From Parachlamydiales bacterium (GTDB taxonomy: Bacteria; Chlamydiota; Chlamydiia; Chlamydiales; Simkaniaceae), in assembly GCA_030641465.1 (NCBI GenBank), contig DAOWHK010000127.1:1-7875 (forward strand): a stretch of DNA of 7,875 bases, written 5' to 3'. Position numbers and translations under genes: made by a program. Below, piece by piece: positions 1-5,842 of the stretch. Positions within the stretch are counted from its first letter, which is position 1, and the number at the start of each line of letters is the position of its first letter. A model generated the notes under the pieces. The model saw nothing but the letters and a program-made list of their open reading frames with translations, had not been told where the DNA came from and made no database searches.

Positions 1-1
1 T

Positions 2-484
2 AAGGCCGAGCAAAAGGGGATTGTACTGAGCAATAAAGTTGCCTTTTTCATTGCAGAGCATGTCTACAACAACGTGCGTCAACTTGAAGGTGCAATTAAT
101 AGACTTGGCGCTTATTGCAGACTAATGAACGAAGAAATTACAGAAGAGACAGCAGAAAAATCCCTTTCGGAAATGTTTCAAAAGTCTTCTTCGAAAGAAG
201 TCTCTGTGGATGGAATATTAAAAAGCGTTTCTTCGATGTATAATGTGCGTATTAGCGACTTAAAAGGGGGCTCGCGCACAAGAAATATCGCCTTTCCAAG
301 GCAAGTTGCGATGTATCTAGCAAAAGAAATGATGAGCGAATCCCTTATGAAACTTGCAGCATCCTTTGGTGGCAAAACGCACTCCACACTAATTCATGCA
401 TGGAAAAAAGTGTCTCAAAAGATTGAAACAGATGAAACACTAAGGCGCCAAATTCAAATGACTAAACAAAGCATACAATCTTAA
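2..484 (+). CDS. dnaA: Chromosomal replication initiator DnaA, C-terminal part (partial at the window start)
   Basis: The frame is open from the first bases of the window, so the GTG at 74 is an internal valine and not a start. The fragment of 160 residues covers the end of the AAA+ domain (the stretch around KAEQKGIVLSNKVAFFIAEH, then NNVRQLEGAINRL) and the whole domain IV. Domain IV contains the basic SRTRN loop (residues 91-95 of the fragment) and the DnaA signature helix FGGKTHSTLIHAWKKV (122-137), which reads the DnaA box. In E. coli the signature is GGRDHTTVLHA, so the usual Asp after Arg/Lys is Thr here. DnaA binds origin DnaA boxes and opens the duplex. Chlamydiae usually carry two dnaA genes. 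The neighbourhood (TPR gene, hypothetical, rsmH) suggests this is the one called dnaA_2, which is inference from gene order. The DASS transporter starts 7 bp downstream and may be cotranscribed. Confidence 0.93.
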   Translation, partial: KAEQKGIVLSNKVAFFIAEHVYNNVRQLEGAINRLGAYCRLMNEEITEETAEKSLSEMFQKSSSKEVSVDGILKSVSSMYNVRISDLKGGSRTRNIAFPRQVAMYLAKEMMSESLMKLAASFGGKTHSTLIHAWKKVSQKIETDETLRRQIQMTKQSIQS

Positions 485-491
485 TTTTTTT

Positions 492-1871
492 ATGATTGTT
501 GCAAAAAGGGACATAAAACAAAGCAGATACATTGCCTTTTTTGCAGTATGTATTTTGATGGTAGCTGTCTACTTTCTGCTTCCTGAAGGATACAAAGAAC
601 CCTCTAGAAGGCTTGCTGCAATCTTTGTCTTTGCTGTAGGATTTTGGGCCTTTGAGATTATTCCTCTTTATGCCACTTCCCTTACGCTTGTTGTATTACT
701 CACATTTTTTCTTGCAAAACCTGGTAGCATTGAAGGATTTTCCTCTCCTCACTACACACAGTTTTTAATCCCTTTTTCAAGTCCCGTGATCATGCTATTT
801 CTAGGGGGCTTTTTTTTGGCCTCTGCCGCAGCGAAACATCACGTTTTTCTTGTCATGATGCAGAAAATTTTAGCAAGGTTTGGAGGTAAATCGTCCCATC
901 TGCTCTTGATTTATCTATTTATGAGTGGATTTTTTTCGATGTGGATATCAGATACCGCAACCGCTGCAATGCTGCTAATCTTACTCGATCCCATCCTTGC
1001 CTGTTTAGACCAAGACGATCCCTTAAGAAAAAGTCTTGTGCTTGCCATCTGTTTTGGATCAGTTATTGGAGGCATGGCAACGCCAATTGGCACCCCACCC
1101 AACGCCATCGCCTTAGGAATACTTGCAGAGCATCAAGTTTTCCTCTCCTTTTTTTCTTGGGTTATGATGACACTGCCACTCACTCTAATTTTACTAACCC
1201 TTGCATTTTTTATTCTTCGAGCCTTATTTGCTCCAAAATATCAAACGATCACTATTCAAGTTCAAAATGCAAAAGGATTTTCAAAAAGAGGAATAGGTGT
1301 GATCATCATCTTGGCACTTACTGTGACCCTTTGGTTGACATCGCCATTGCATCACATTCCAGAAGCGATGATCTCTCTTCTTGCAATAGCGCTGCTTTCT
1401 GCAACACGCCTTGTAGATAAAGAAGATCTGAAAAGAATCGATTGGGATATTTTATTGCTGATGTGGGGAGGTTTAGCACTTGGAAAAGGATTAATGCTTA
1501 GTGGCATCATTGATCAAGTAATAGAGCTTCCCGTTTTTTCTCAGCATGGAGCAATTTTAGTCATTTCATTAACACTTTTAGCATTTTTCCTATCGTCCAT
1601 AATTAGCAATACAGCAACTGCAAATTTACTACTGCCAATTGCTGCAAGCTTTGCAGGATTTGAGAGAATAACCCTGTCGATTACCATTGCCCTTGCCTGC
1701 TCATTTGCCTTTATTTTTCCCATTTCCACCCCAGCAAACGCTTTAGCTTATGGAAAAGGACTACTTTCGATGAAAGACATGTTTAAGGCAGGGAGCTTGC
1801 TTGCAATAGCCGCGCTTATCTTAGTGATTCTTGGTTATCAGTTTATCATCCCCAAATTTTTCCATTATTAA
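492..1871 (+). CDS. DASS/SLC13-family anion:Na+ symporter, probable dicarboxylate (2-oxoglutarate/malate type) transporter
   Basis: The 459-residue inner-membrane protein has about eleven hydrophobic segments and the internal two-fold repeat of the DASS (CitT/VcINDY) family. Each half ends in a paired hairpin motif. In the first half this is WISDTATAAM (151-160) followed by the substrate/Na+ loop TPIGTPPNAIALG (197-209). In the second half it is ISNTATANLL (371-380) followed by ISTPANALAYG (411-421). The second hairpin has the canonical Ser-Asn-Thr; the first reads Ser-Asp-Thr, with Asp154 where Asn is usual. Family knowledge says these proteins import or exchange C4/C5 dicarboxylates, which suits an intracellular bacterium that draws TCA intermediates from its host. 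The exact substrate cannot be read from sequence. The ATG at 492 has no recognisable Shine-Dalgarno sequence, only T-rich DNA, and lies 7 bp after the dnaA stop. Length matches the family and no frame defects were seen. Confidence 0.9.
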   Translation: MIVAKRDIKQSRYIAFFAVCILMVAVYFLLPEGYKEPSRRLAAIFVFAVGFWAFEIIPLYATSLTLVVLLTFFLAKPGSIEGFSSPHYTQFLIPFSSPVIMLFLGGFFLASAAAKHHVFLVMMQKILARFGGKSSHLLLIYLFMSGFFSMWISDTATAAMLLILLDPILACLDQDDPLRKSLVLAICFGSVIGGMATPIGTPPNAIALGILAEHQVFLSFFSWVMMTLPLTLILLTLAFFILRALFAPKYQTITIQVQNAKGFSKRGIGVIIILALTVTLWLTSPLHHIPEAMISLLAIALLSATRLVDKEDLKRIDWDILLLMWGGLALGKGLMLSGIIDQVIELPVFSQHGAILVISLTLLAFFLSSIISNTATANLLLPIAASFAGFERITLSITIALACSFAFIFPISTPANALAYGKGLLSMKDMFKAGSLLAIAALILVILGYQFIIPKFFHY

Positions 1872-1925
1872 TAGATCTTGAATCTACTCTTTGAGAAAAG
1901 ATCGTTTTGAATTTACAGAACGAAC

Positions 1926-1996
1926 ATGTATAGAAAAGTGGTGTTTTCTGTACATATTTTGATTTCATGTATAGAAAAGTAATGTTTTCTATACAT
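1926..1996. repeat. Two tandem copies of a 41-bp unit, each a 30-bp palindrome
   Basis: The arm ATGTATAGAAAA (1926-1937) pairs with TTTTCTGTACAT (1944-1955) across the loop GTGGTG, with one T/G mismatch. The second copy, ATGTATAGAAAA (1967-1978) and TTTTCTATACAT (1985-1996) across GTAATG, is perfect. The copies are offset by exactly 41 bp. They lie directly against the long inverted repeat that follows and are probably part of the same mobile-DNA debris, although paired operators or RNA hairpins cannot be excluded. The preceding stretch 1872-1925 holds nothing I recognise beyond a weak GATCTT/AAGATC pairing. Confidence 0.75.
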
Positions 1997-2158
1997 ATAC
2001 ACAAACCAATTCAATCTTTGGATTTTTTCCTGTGTCAGATAACCAATTTTTAGACTCTCCTGCATCGCCCCTATCCACAAATAGGAGCTGCTTTTTGAGA
2101 GTCTAAACCCTGATTCCTGACTTTGGCAAAAACCCAAGTCTTGAATCGGTTTGTGTAT
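1997..2158. repeat. Long imperfect inverted repeat (hairpin about 162 nt)
   Basis: The ends match as ATACACAAACCAATTCAA (1997-2014) against its inverted copy at 2141-2158, with one mismatch. Further matches run inward: a TTTAGACTCTC block at 2049-2059 pairs with GAGAGTCTAAA at 2097-2107, and CCTAT (2070-2074) pairs with ATAGG (2081-2085) around the apex CCACAA. The arms are diverged elsewhere. The right arm merges into the IS5-type transposase fragment at 2107-2376. Read on the minus strand, the left arm also gives a transposase-like stretch ending Y-R-K-H-Y-F. The structure could therefore be two degenerate pieces of one IS in opposite orientation, or a MITE-like palindrome. Confidence 0.7.
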
Positions 2159-2376
2159 ATATTAGAGAATACAGAACTTACTTTCATGTCAGCCAAAGTT
2201 ATGGCGTAAGCGAGAGCACCACCTATAAAACAGTGAGGTGGGTTGAAGATACATTGATCAAACATCCTGACTTCGCTTTGCCTGGTCGTAAGGCTCTCCT
2301 AAAAAGTGATGCTGAATATGAGGTAGTGCTGATCGATGTGACGGAAACGCCTATTGAAAGACCAAAACTTTTTTGA
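2107..2376 (+). pseudogene. IS5-family transposase, internal fragment
   Basis: The open frame reads REYRTYFHVSQSYGVSESTT, then a TVRWVEDTLI segment, PGRKALL, and VVLIDVTETPIERPK before a stop. This order is typical of IS5-family transposases: a helix-turn-helix region, then the strand bearing the first catalytic Asp (here the D of LIDVTE). Homology ends near 2367, at or close to the junction with the inverted-repeat IS fragment, so the remaining two-thirds of the catalytic domain is missing. Upstream, codons run into the long palindrome with no plausible start. It is a dead fragment and belongs to a different lineage from the IS5-type element at 3699-4850. Confidence 0.8.
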
Positions 2377-2491
2377 TTAAATCAATCCGTTCTGGCGTGT
2401 TTGAGTTGCCTTTTTTTGCCAGACAGTCAGCTTTGGTCTTGTGGAATTTGAAATAATCACTTAAGATCTTTGATAATTCTCTGATATGCAT
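2351..2491 (-). pseudogene. N-terminal fragment of a second transposase type (IS4-like), left copy
   Basis: On the minus strand an ATG at 2491 follows a GAGG ribosome-binding site. It encodes MHIRELSKILSDYFKFHKTK and then ADCLAKK before diverging and ending at 2351, 46 residues in all. The first 30 or so residues match the right-hand copy at 3593-3712. This N-terminal pattern resembles IS4-family transposases (helical region with K-SR-x-C-L), but the fragment is too short for a firm family call. It reads outward, away from the F-box gene. Its 3' part was lost at about 2418, where similarity to the right copy stops. Confidence 0.6.
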
Positions 2492-2562
2492 TTGATAACC
2501 TCATTTTTTTGCGAAAGAGATTATTGCATATCAGAGGGTTACTTCATCAAATATTTTTTTAT
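2418..2562. repeat. Left arm of a 145-bp inverted repeat flanking the F-box gene
   Basis: This segment is the inverted counterpart of 3522-3666. By eye about 13 of 145 positions differ and there are no gaps. It contains the 5' end of an IS: an AT-rich inner end, about 70 bp of leader, a ribosome-binding site and the first codons of its transposase. A GATATGCA/TGCATATC-type inverted repeat surrounds the leader. The inner end lies only 22 bp before the F-box ATG, so the IS end may also contribute the promoter of that gene. Confidence 0.85.
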
Positions 2563-2584
2563 TAAACACAAAAAAAGAAATTAA

Positions 2585-3310
2585 ATGACTAATCCAACTG
2601 AAGTAAACGCTTTCCCACCCTTATCGCCTGAAGTTCTGCAACTTATACTTAGACCCGTGGATCCCATAGTTACAAGCCTGGTGTCTAGGTTGTGGAACGA
2701 ACAAACACAAGCAATAGTAACTAGTGAACTTCGGCGTGTTTTTCATTATTTAAATCCAGAAAAGCTCTTTAAACCAGATGTAGATTTACTGGACATTAAG
2801 AAAGTTTATAAAGCGACACTAGTGAGAGCTCCTCGAGATACAGCAACTCACTTTCCAAGAGTCTCATTTGAACGATTTTTAGATGCGAGAAAAAGTCGAG
2901 ATATCTTAGCCTTCTGGGGTCGCGTTCCAGGGGGTCCAACATACTATGACCGGCAAAAAGGCGTTTTCATGAGACGCTCGGAATTTGATGGATTATCATC
3001 AGAAGATATAAGAGCGCAGCTTAAAAGTTGGATTGAACAAACCCCTGATGCGCAAGCTATTACTATGCTTGATTTATCAAGGTTATTCATTGAATATATA
3101 CCTCCCGAAATCGGGAAGCTTACGAATTTAAAGGATCTAATTCTCCTTAATAATTGGATAACAGCACTTCCCCCCGAAATCGGGAAGCTTACGAATTTAC
3201 AACACTTATATCTCGATCCGAACATAACTGGGCTTCCTAATACATTCTCAAAAAGCAATGTGGAAATACACCTTTCAAGCTTCCATAGCTTATCGGTTTT
3301 TTCAGCTTAG
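2585..3310 (+). CDS. F-box plus leucine-rich-repeat protein, probable host-directed effector (C-terminus frameshifted)
   Basis: The 241-residue product starts with an F-box-like region (about 10-42: FPPLSPEVLQLIL, then VTSLVSRLWNEQ). A middle region of unknown role follows (43-156), then two to three LRRs of 23 residues (157-221) with the consensus LPPEIGKLTNLxxLxL. F-box proteins bind Skp1 and feed targets to the host SCF ubiquitin ligase, while LRRs bind the target. Bacteria lack this machinery, so such a protein would act in the eukaryotic host, presumably after type III secretion. That is inference, as no signal is visible. The last residues (SVFSA) arise from a +1 T in a T6 run at 3297-3302; one T fewer gives SVFQLSPEQKN and joins the tail ending at 3449, for a protein of 287 aa. 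The gene has no clear Shine-Dalgarno and is boxed in by inverted IS ends. Confidence 0.8.
   Translation: MTNPTEVNAFPPLSPEVLQLILRPVDPIVTSLVSRLWNEQTQAIVTSELRRVFHYLNPEKLFKPDVDLLDIKKVYKATLVRAPRDTATHFPRVSFERFLDARKSRDILAFWGRVPGGPTYYDRQKGVFMRRSEFDGLSSEDIRAQLKSWIEQTPDAQAITMLDLSRLFIEYIPPEIGKLTNLKDLILLNNWITALPPEIGKLTNLQHLYLDPNITGLPNTFSKSNVEIHLSSFHSLSVFSA
3104..3199 (+). repeat. Direct repeat of 27 bp encoding the LRR core
   Basis: An identical 27-bp block occurs at 3104-3130 and 3173-3199, 69 bp (23 codons) apart, and encodes P-E-I-G-K-L-T-N-L in both LRRs. The identity at third codon positions indicates recent unit duplication or gene conversion, which is how LRR arrays expand or contract. Confidence 0.85.
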
Positions 3311-3449
3311 TCCCGAACAAAAAAATACGGTTTATGGACACATTTATCAATTAGCTATAAACTCTGGAGAAAATTGGGATGCTCAATATGGAAAAGACCA
3401 CGTGTTTGACTACGAGGAAAGGCTTGTTGCGGCTATGAGTGAGTTGTAA
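3303..3449 (+). pseudogene. Out-of-frame C-terminal tail of the F-box/LRR gene
   Basis: After the T6 tract the third frame continues as QLSPEQKNTVYGHIYQLA and then the segment NWDAQYGKDHVFDYEERL, stopping at 3449. It has ordinary coding composition. It is also the natural continuation of the upstream frame, since deletion of one T joins SVF to QLSPEQ. It looks like a short helical C-terminal module following the LRRs. It has no credible start of its own, so it is probably translated only if the frame is restored. Confidence 0.7.
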
Positions 3450-3521
3450 TCATTTAGCTCTTTTCTTTTTTTAAGGAGTTAGTAATTACCTTTCTTTTTT
3501 CGTAAATGTTCTGAGTACAGG

Positions 3522-3666
3522 ATAAAAAAATATTTGATGAAGTAACCCGTTGATATGCCATAATCTCTTTCGCAAAAAAATGAGGTTATCAAATGTATAT
3601 CAGTGAGTTGTCAAAGATCTTAAACCATTATTTCAAATTCCACAAGCCTAGAGCTGACTGTCTGGC
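3522..3666. repeat. Right arm of the 145-bp inverted repeat flanking the F-box gene
   Basis: This is the inverted copy of 2418-2562, about 91% identical by eye, with sharp loss of similarity at both edges. The 72 bp between the F-box tail (3449) and this arm are T-rich and hold no gene that I recognise. Confidence 0.85.
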
Positions 3667-3712
3667 TCAGTTGATCCGTGCAATGCATCTTGTCAAAACA
3701 GAGTCTGTTTAG
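3593..3712 (+). pseudogene. N-terminal fragment of the IS4-like transposase, right copy
   Basis: The ATG at 3593 follows GAGG at good spacing and encodes MYISELSKILNHYFKFHKPR, then ADCLAQLIRAMHLVKT, before the frame enters the next IS (ESV, stop at 3712). It preserves more of the N-terminal helical region than the left copy; IS4-type proteins typically continue with a TVNL motif at this point. It is truncated at about 3699 by the IS5-type element. It reads outward from the F-box gene, mirroring the left copy. Confidence 0.65.
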
Positions 3713-3797
3713 AAAGTCGTCGTTTTATCGAAAAATTTCATGAAACTTTCTTTTTTTTATAAAACGAGCTTATCTTGTTGTAATTGTAGGAGTTTTT

Positions 3798-3841
3798 CCC
3801 CTGATTTTGTAATTTTGGGATAAAAATTACAAAATCAGGGG
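3798..3841. terminator. Strong stem-loop at the 3' end of the IS
   Basis: A perfect 19-bp stem, CCCCTGATTTTGTAATTTT (3798-3816) with its complement at 3823-3841, closes a 6-nt loop, GGGATA. It lies 12 bp beyond the transposase stop and inside the IS end. Neither strand has a U-tract after the stem, so it is not a classic intrinsic terminator. Similar stem-loops in other IS elements block read-through or translation of incoming transcripts; that role is inferred here. Confidence 0.45.
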
Positions 3842-3853
3842 AGGAGAGAGCCT

Positions 3854-4770
3854 TTAGGTTACTAATTCTTTTTTATCGTTGATTACAATCAGACGTTTAA
3901 AATTGAACGCTAAGGCTTGCATAAATCCTTGAAATTGATTTTTTTCCACGCCTTTGTATCTTGCTCGTTTATTTTGCTTAGAAAATACTCTCTCAAACGG
4001 CATACGCATTTTCGAAATTTTTGCGTCTTTAAGAAGGTCTTTTCCTTTCATATTATTTTTCAAAATAGCCTTACTCACACATTGGTTTTTTCTTATTATT
4101 GACTGAGCTGACTTATCACAGTAACCTTTGTCTGCAAATACCAATCCTTGATTAGGACAAATGTGCTTTAATGCTTGGCTATCTGTAATATTTGCAGGTA
4201 GCACAGCGACTTTGGAAATAAACCCAAATTTCATACAAACGAATACATTTCTTTTATACCCATACCAAAATTTTTCCAACCCCTTTTCTATTGCTTTGTC
4301 TCGATCATTCCAAAGGTTAACCTTTGAAATGATCGAAGAGGCATCTACAAAAGTAAAGAAGTTAGCTATTAACCCTCGTGTTTTTAGCTGCCTATTAACT
4401 TCTCTAAATAAATGAGCCAATCTTTTGGTTCCAATTTTACTGCGAAGCACGGAAAAATAGCTGTAATCTGGGGTTTTCTCCAGAAGAGAAAACCCACAAA
4501 ATAATTTACCCGCGTTATTTTCTTGTAAAAATCGTTCTAGCTCACGGTCACTAACATCTTTCATCCATGCAAAACAAGCGCAGCAAAACCAGATTCAATG
4601 TGATACCCTCTTCTACCACGATCCTCCACGAATAAATTTCTTAGCGGCAGACATAATTTTTTAAAGTCGATAGCTTTTAGTAATTTTCTATAAGGATGAT
4701 CTTGACGAACTAATTCGTCGATATGAGTCTCGAACATACATTGAACCTGGCTTCTAATTTTCTTAAACAT
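3854..4770 (-). pseudogene. IS5-family transposase (DUF772/DDE type), split by a frameshift
   Basis: The gene runs leftward. The first part (4770-4561, 69 aa) has the DUF772-like N-terminus (DHPYRKLLKAIDF, GRRGYHIES). The second part (4564-3854, 236 aa) begins MKDVSDRELERFLQ and carries the catalytic residues: Asp in TFVDASSI (residue 74), Asp in VFADKGY (145) and Glu in PFERVF (191). It ends with the family's A-x-A-x-N-x-K-R-L helix. The two parts overlap as ATGA. Family alignment expects A-L-V-L-Q-W-M-K across the junction; the DNA reads TTGCATGG, which would give that if it were TTGCAATGG. A one-base loss is the simplest explanation, and coupled or frameshifted translation is the alternative. 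The joined length would be about 305 aa, normal for the family. Confidence 0.75.
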
Positions 4771-4773
4771 GGC

Positions 4774-4878
4774 TTATATAATAGCACAGATAAATAAAAA
4801 TACAAAAACGCTTTCCTCGACTAAAAGGGATTGTTTTTCAACAGACCCTGAAAGCGCATCAAGGTTTGACATTGTCAT
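4774..4878 (-). pseudogene. 5' stump of an operon gene truncated by the IS
   Basis: A strong ribosome-binding site (AAGGAG, 7 nt before the ATG at 4878) opens the frame MTMSNLDALS. It then runs into the IS terminal repeat (GSVEK) and stops at 4774 after 34 codons. Only the first ten residues or so are native. The gene lies 43 bp after the TPR gene in the same direction and was evidently the next member of that operon. I cannot identify the parent from ten residues, and no continuation was found to the left of the IS. Confidence 0.6.
4778..4805 (-). promoter_or_regulatory. Candidate sigma-70-type promoter for the transposase
   Basis: On the minus strand TTGTAT (4805-4800) and TATTAT (4783-4778) are 16 bp apart. 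Transcription would begin within a few bases of the transposase ATG at 4770, which has no Shine-Dalgarno, so the message would be nearly leaderless. Only pattern matching supports this. Confidence 0.35.
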
Positions 4879-4921
4879 AGTTCTCTCCTTATTTTATTGA
4901 AGGGAAAGGATACACGGATGT

Positions 4922-5317
4922 TTATTGATAGGAAAGAAGAAGCGCTGTTGCTTGGTCTGCGATACGCTGATCACTATTTGTTTCCAGCATTTTTGCTTGC
5001 ATGAGCCCTTGTCTTTTATATCCAAGAAGTAGGAGGGCTTTTGCGCGATTTAGAAGCGTTGGAAAATGGGTTGCGTTTTGTTTGATCGCTCTTTCGAGGT
5101 AATTAAGAGCAGAAAGGTTGTTGCCCATTTGGAGGTAGATTGCGCCAAGCGTCTGCAGGTCATAGGCACTTTGCTCAGAAAGCGTCACTAAAGCTTCAAA
5201 AAATTTTAATGCAATAGCATATTGCCCTTGTTTGATGTAGGAATATCCTACGAACCTTAAATCTTCGATCTCACTTTTGCCCCAACCTAGTAGATCGAGC
5301 CAATCAACCTGACTCAT
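4922..5317 (-). CDS. TPR-repeat protein, chlamydial CT274-like, possibly a type III secretion chaperone-like protein
   Basis: The 131-residue, all-helical, soluble protein has three TPR-like units at about 18-50, 52-85 and 86-118. They show the Gly/Ala/Tyr pattern, for example LRFVGYSYIKQGQYAIALKF and the unit LGAIYLQMGNNLSALNYLERAI. Short stand-alone three-TPR proteins of this kind resemble class II secretion chaperones (SycD/LcrH, YscG). Order and size also match the conserved chlamydial gene CT274, which lies between dnaA_2 and CT273. The functional link to secretion is inference. The start ATG at 5317 follows the upstream gene's stop by 2 bp, and its GAGGG ribosome-binding site lies within the end of that gene, so translation is probably coupled. 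Confidence 0.75.
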   Translation of the reverse strand: MSQVDWLDLLGWGKSEIEDLRFVGYSYIKQGQYAIALKFFEALVTLSEQSAYDLQTLGAIYLQMGNNLSALNYLERAIKQNATHFPTLLNRAKALLLLGYKRQGLMQAKMLETNSDQRIADQATALLLSYQ

Positions 5318-5319
5318 AA

Positions 5320-5811
5320 TTACCCTCTTTGATATTGACTTCGTCTAGATATAAAAAATGCTAAATCTTTATCGATATTTTGTATATACTCAATTAAAAA
5401 TATTAACATTTTTGATTCATTTCTTTCATCTTCTTCTTCTTTTAATTCATTAAAGTCTTGATTTTTTTTGGGTTTTTTTCTGCGCTCATTAATAAAAGTG
5501 TCAATTTTCATTAGTTGGCTTTGCAGCTTTTCAAAAGAACCAAGAGATGGGATGAGTTGATGGGAAAATATATTTTTTTGCTCGCTAGAGCCTTTAGGGG
5601 TTTGGAAAAAAGCCCAAGATTTATTACGTCTTCGTAGATCAAACATCGTGTTTAATTCCGATAGGTAGCTTGGATCTGTCACATTCACTTGAACATCTTT
5701 GTAAATGCGGGAGGAATCAAGGATTAAGGATTTATCATAAGTGGATTGATCTTCTGCGTAGCGAACAGACGATGGAAATCCTAAATTGTCAATTGTTCTC
5801 GTTTTAGCCAT
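5320..5811 (-). CDS. Conserved chlamydial hypothetical protein, CT273-like
   Basis: The 163-residue protein has no signal peptide or membrane segment. The N-terminal half is polar (SRIYKDVQVNVTD, LRRRNKSWAFFQTPKG). It is followed by a lysine/glutamate-rich stretch (about 110-133) and a hydrophobic helix (MLIFLIEYIQNIDKDLAFFI) near the end. I recognise no domain. Gene order (next to a TPR gene and rsmH) matches CT273 of C. trachomatis, which is recalled synteny and not alignment. The ATG at 5811 has a good AAGGAG site 8 nt upstream. It heads a tight pair with the TPR gene (2-bp gap), which suggests that the two proteins act together. Confidence 0.7.
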   Translation of the reverse strand: MAKTRTIDNLGFPSSVRYAEDQSTYDKSLILDSSRIYKDVQVNVTDPSYLSELNTMFDLRRRNKSWAFFQTPKGSSEQKNIFSHQLIPSLGSFEKLQSQLMKIDTFINERRKKPKKNQDFNELKEEEDERNESKMLIFLIEYIQNIDKDLAFFISRRSQYQRG

Positions 5812-5842
5812 GTGTTGTTCTCCTTTGATGTATCCTTTATCC

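Larger units (their letters stand above)
3699..4850 (-). mobile_element. IS5-family insertion sequence, about 1.15 kb
   Basis: The ends carry imperfect terminal inverted repeats: GAGTCTGTTTAGAAA (3701-3715) against GGGTCTGTTGAAAAA read from 4848 to 4834 on the minus strand, with 12 of 15 positions matching. One transposase gene in two frames fills the interior on the minus strand. No convincing target-site duplication is seen; at most AAA flanks each side. The left flank is the middle of another transposase fragment and the right flank is the 5' end of an unrelated minus-strand gene. The element therefore does not sit in one simple target, and an adjacent deletion or recombination is likely. 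Confidence 0.8.

Noticed and set aside
74..76. GTG 74 as the start of a separate gene
   Set aside because: The frame upstream to base 2 encodes conserved DnaA residues, so this is an internal valine.
941..1420. Open frame of 159 codons within the transporter gene
   Set aside because: It overlaps a complete, motif-rich DASS gene in another frame and its translation has no recognisable pattern. It is a shadow.
1874..1903. GATCTT/AAGATC pairing after the transporter as a terminator
   Set aside because: The 6-bp stem encloses an 18-nt loop and is followed by only a short T run. It is too weak to call.
1926..1996. Tandem palindromes as a CRISPR array
   Set aside because: Only two units, no distinct spacers and no cas genes. 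The unit is palindromic DNA next to IS remnants.
2071..2265. Minus-strand open frame over the IS5 fragment
   Set aside because: The plus strand clearly encodes transposase residues here, so the antisense frame is incidental.
3450..3521. T-rich stretch after the F-box gene as an intrinsic terminator
   Set aside because: T runs are present but I could not build a convincing GC stem before any of them.
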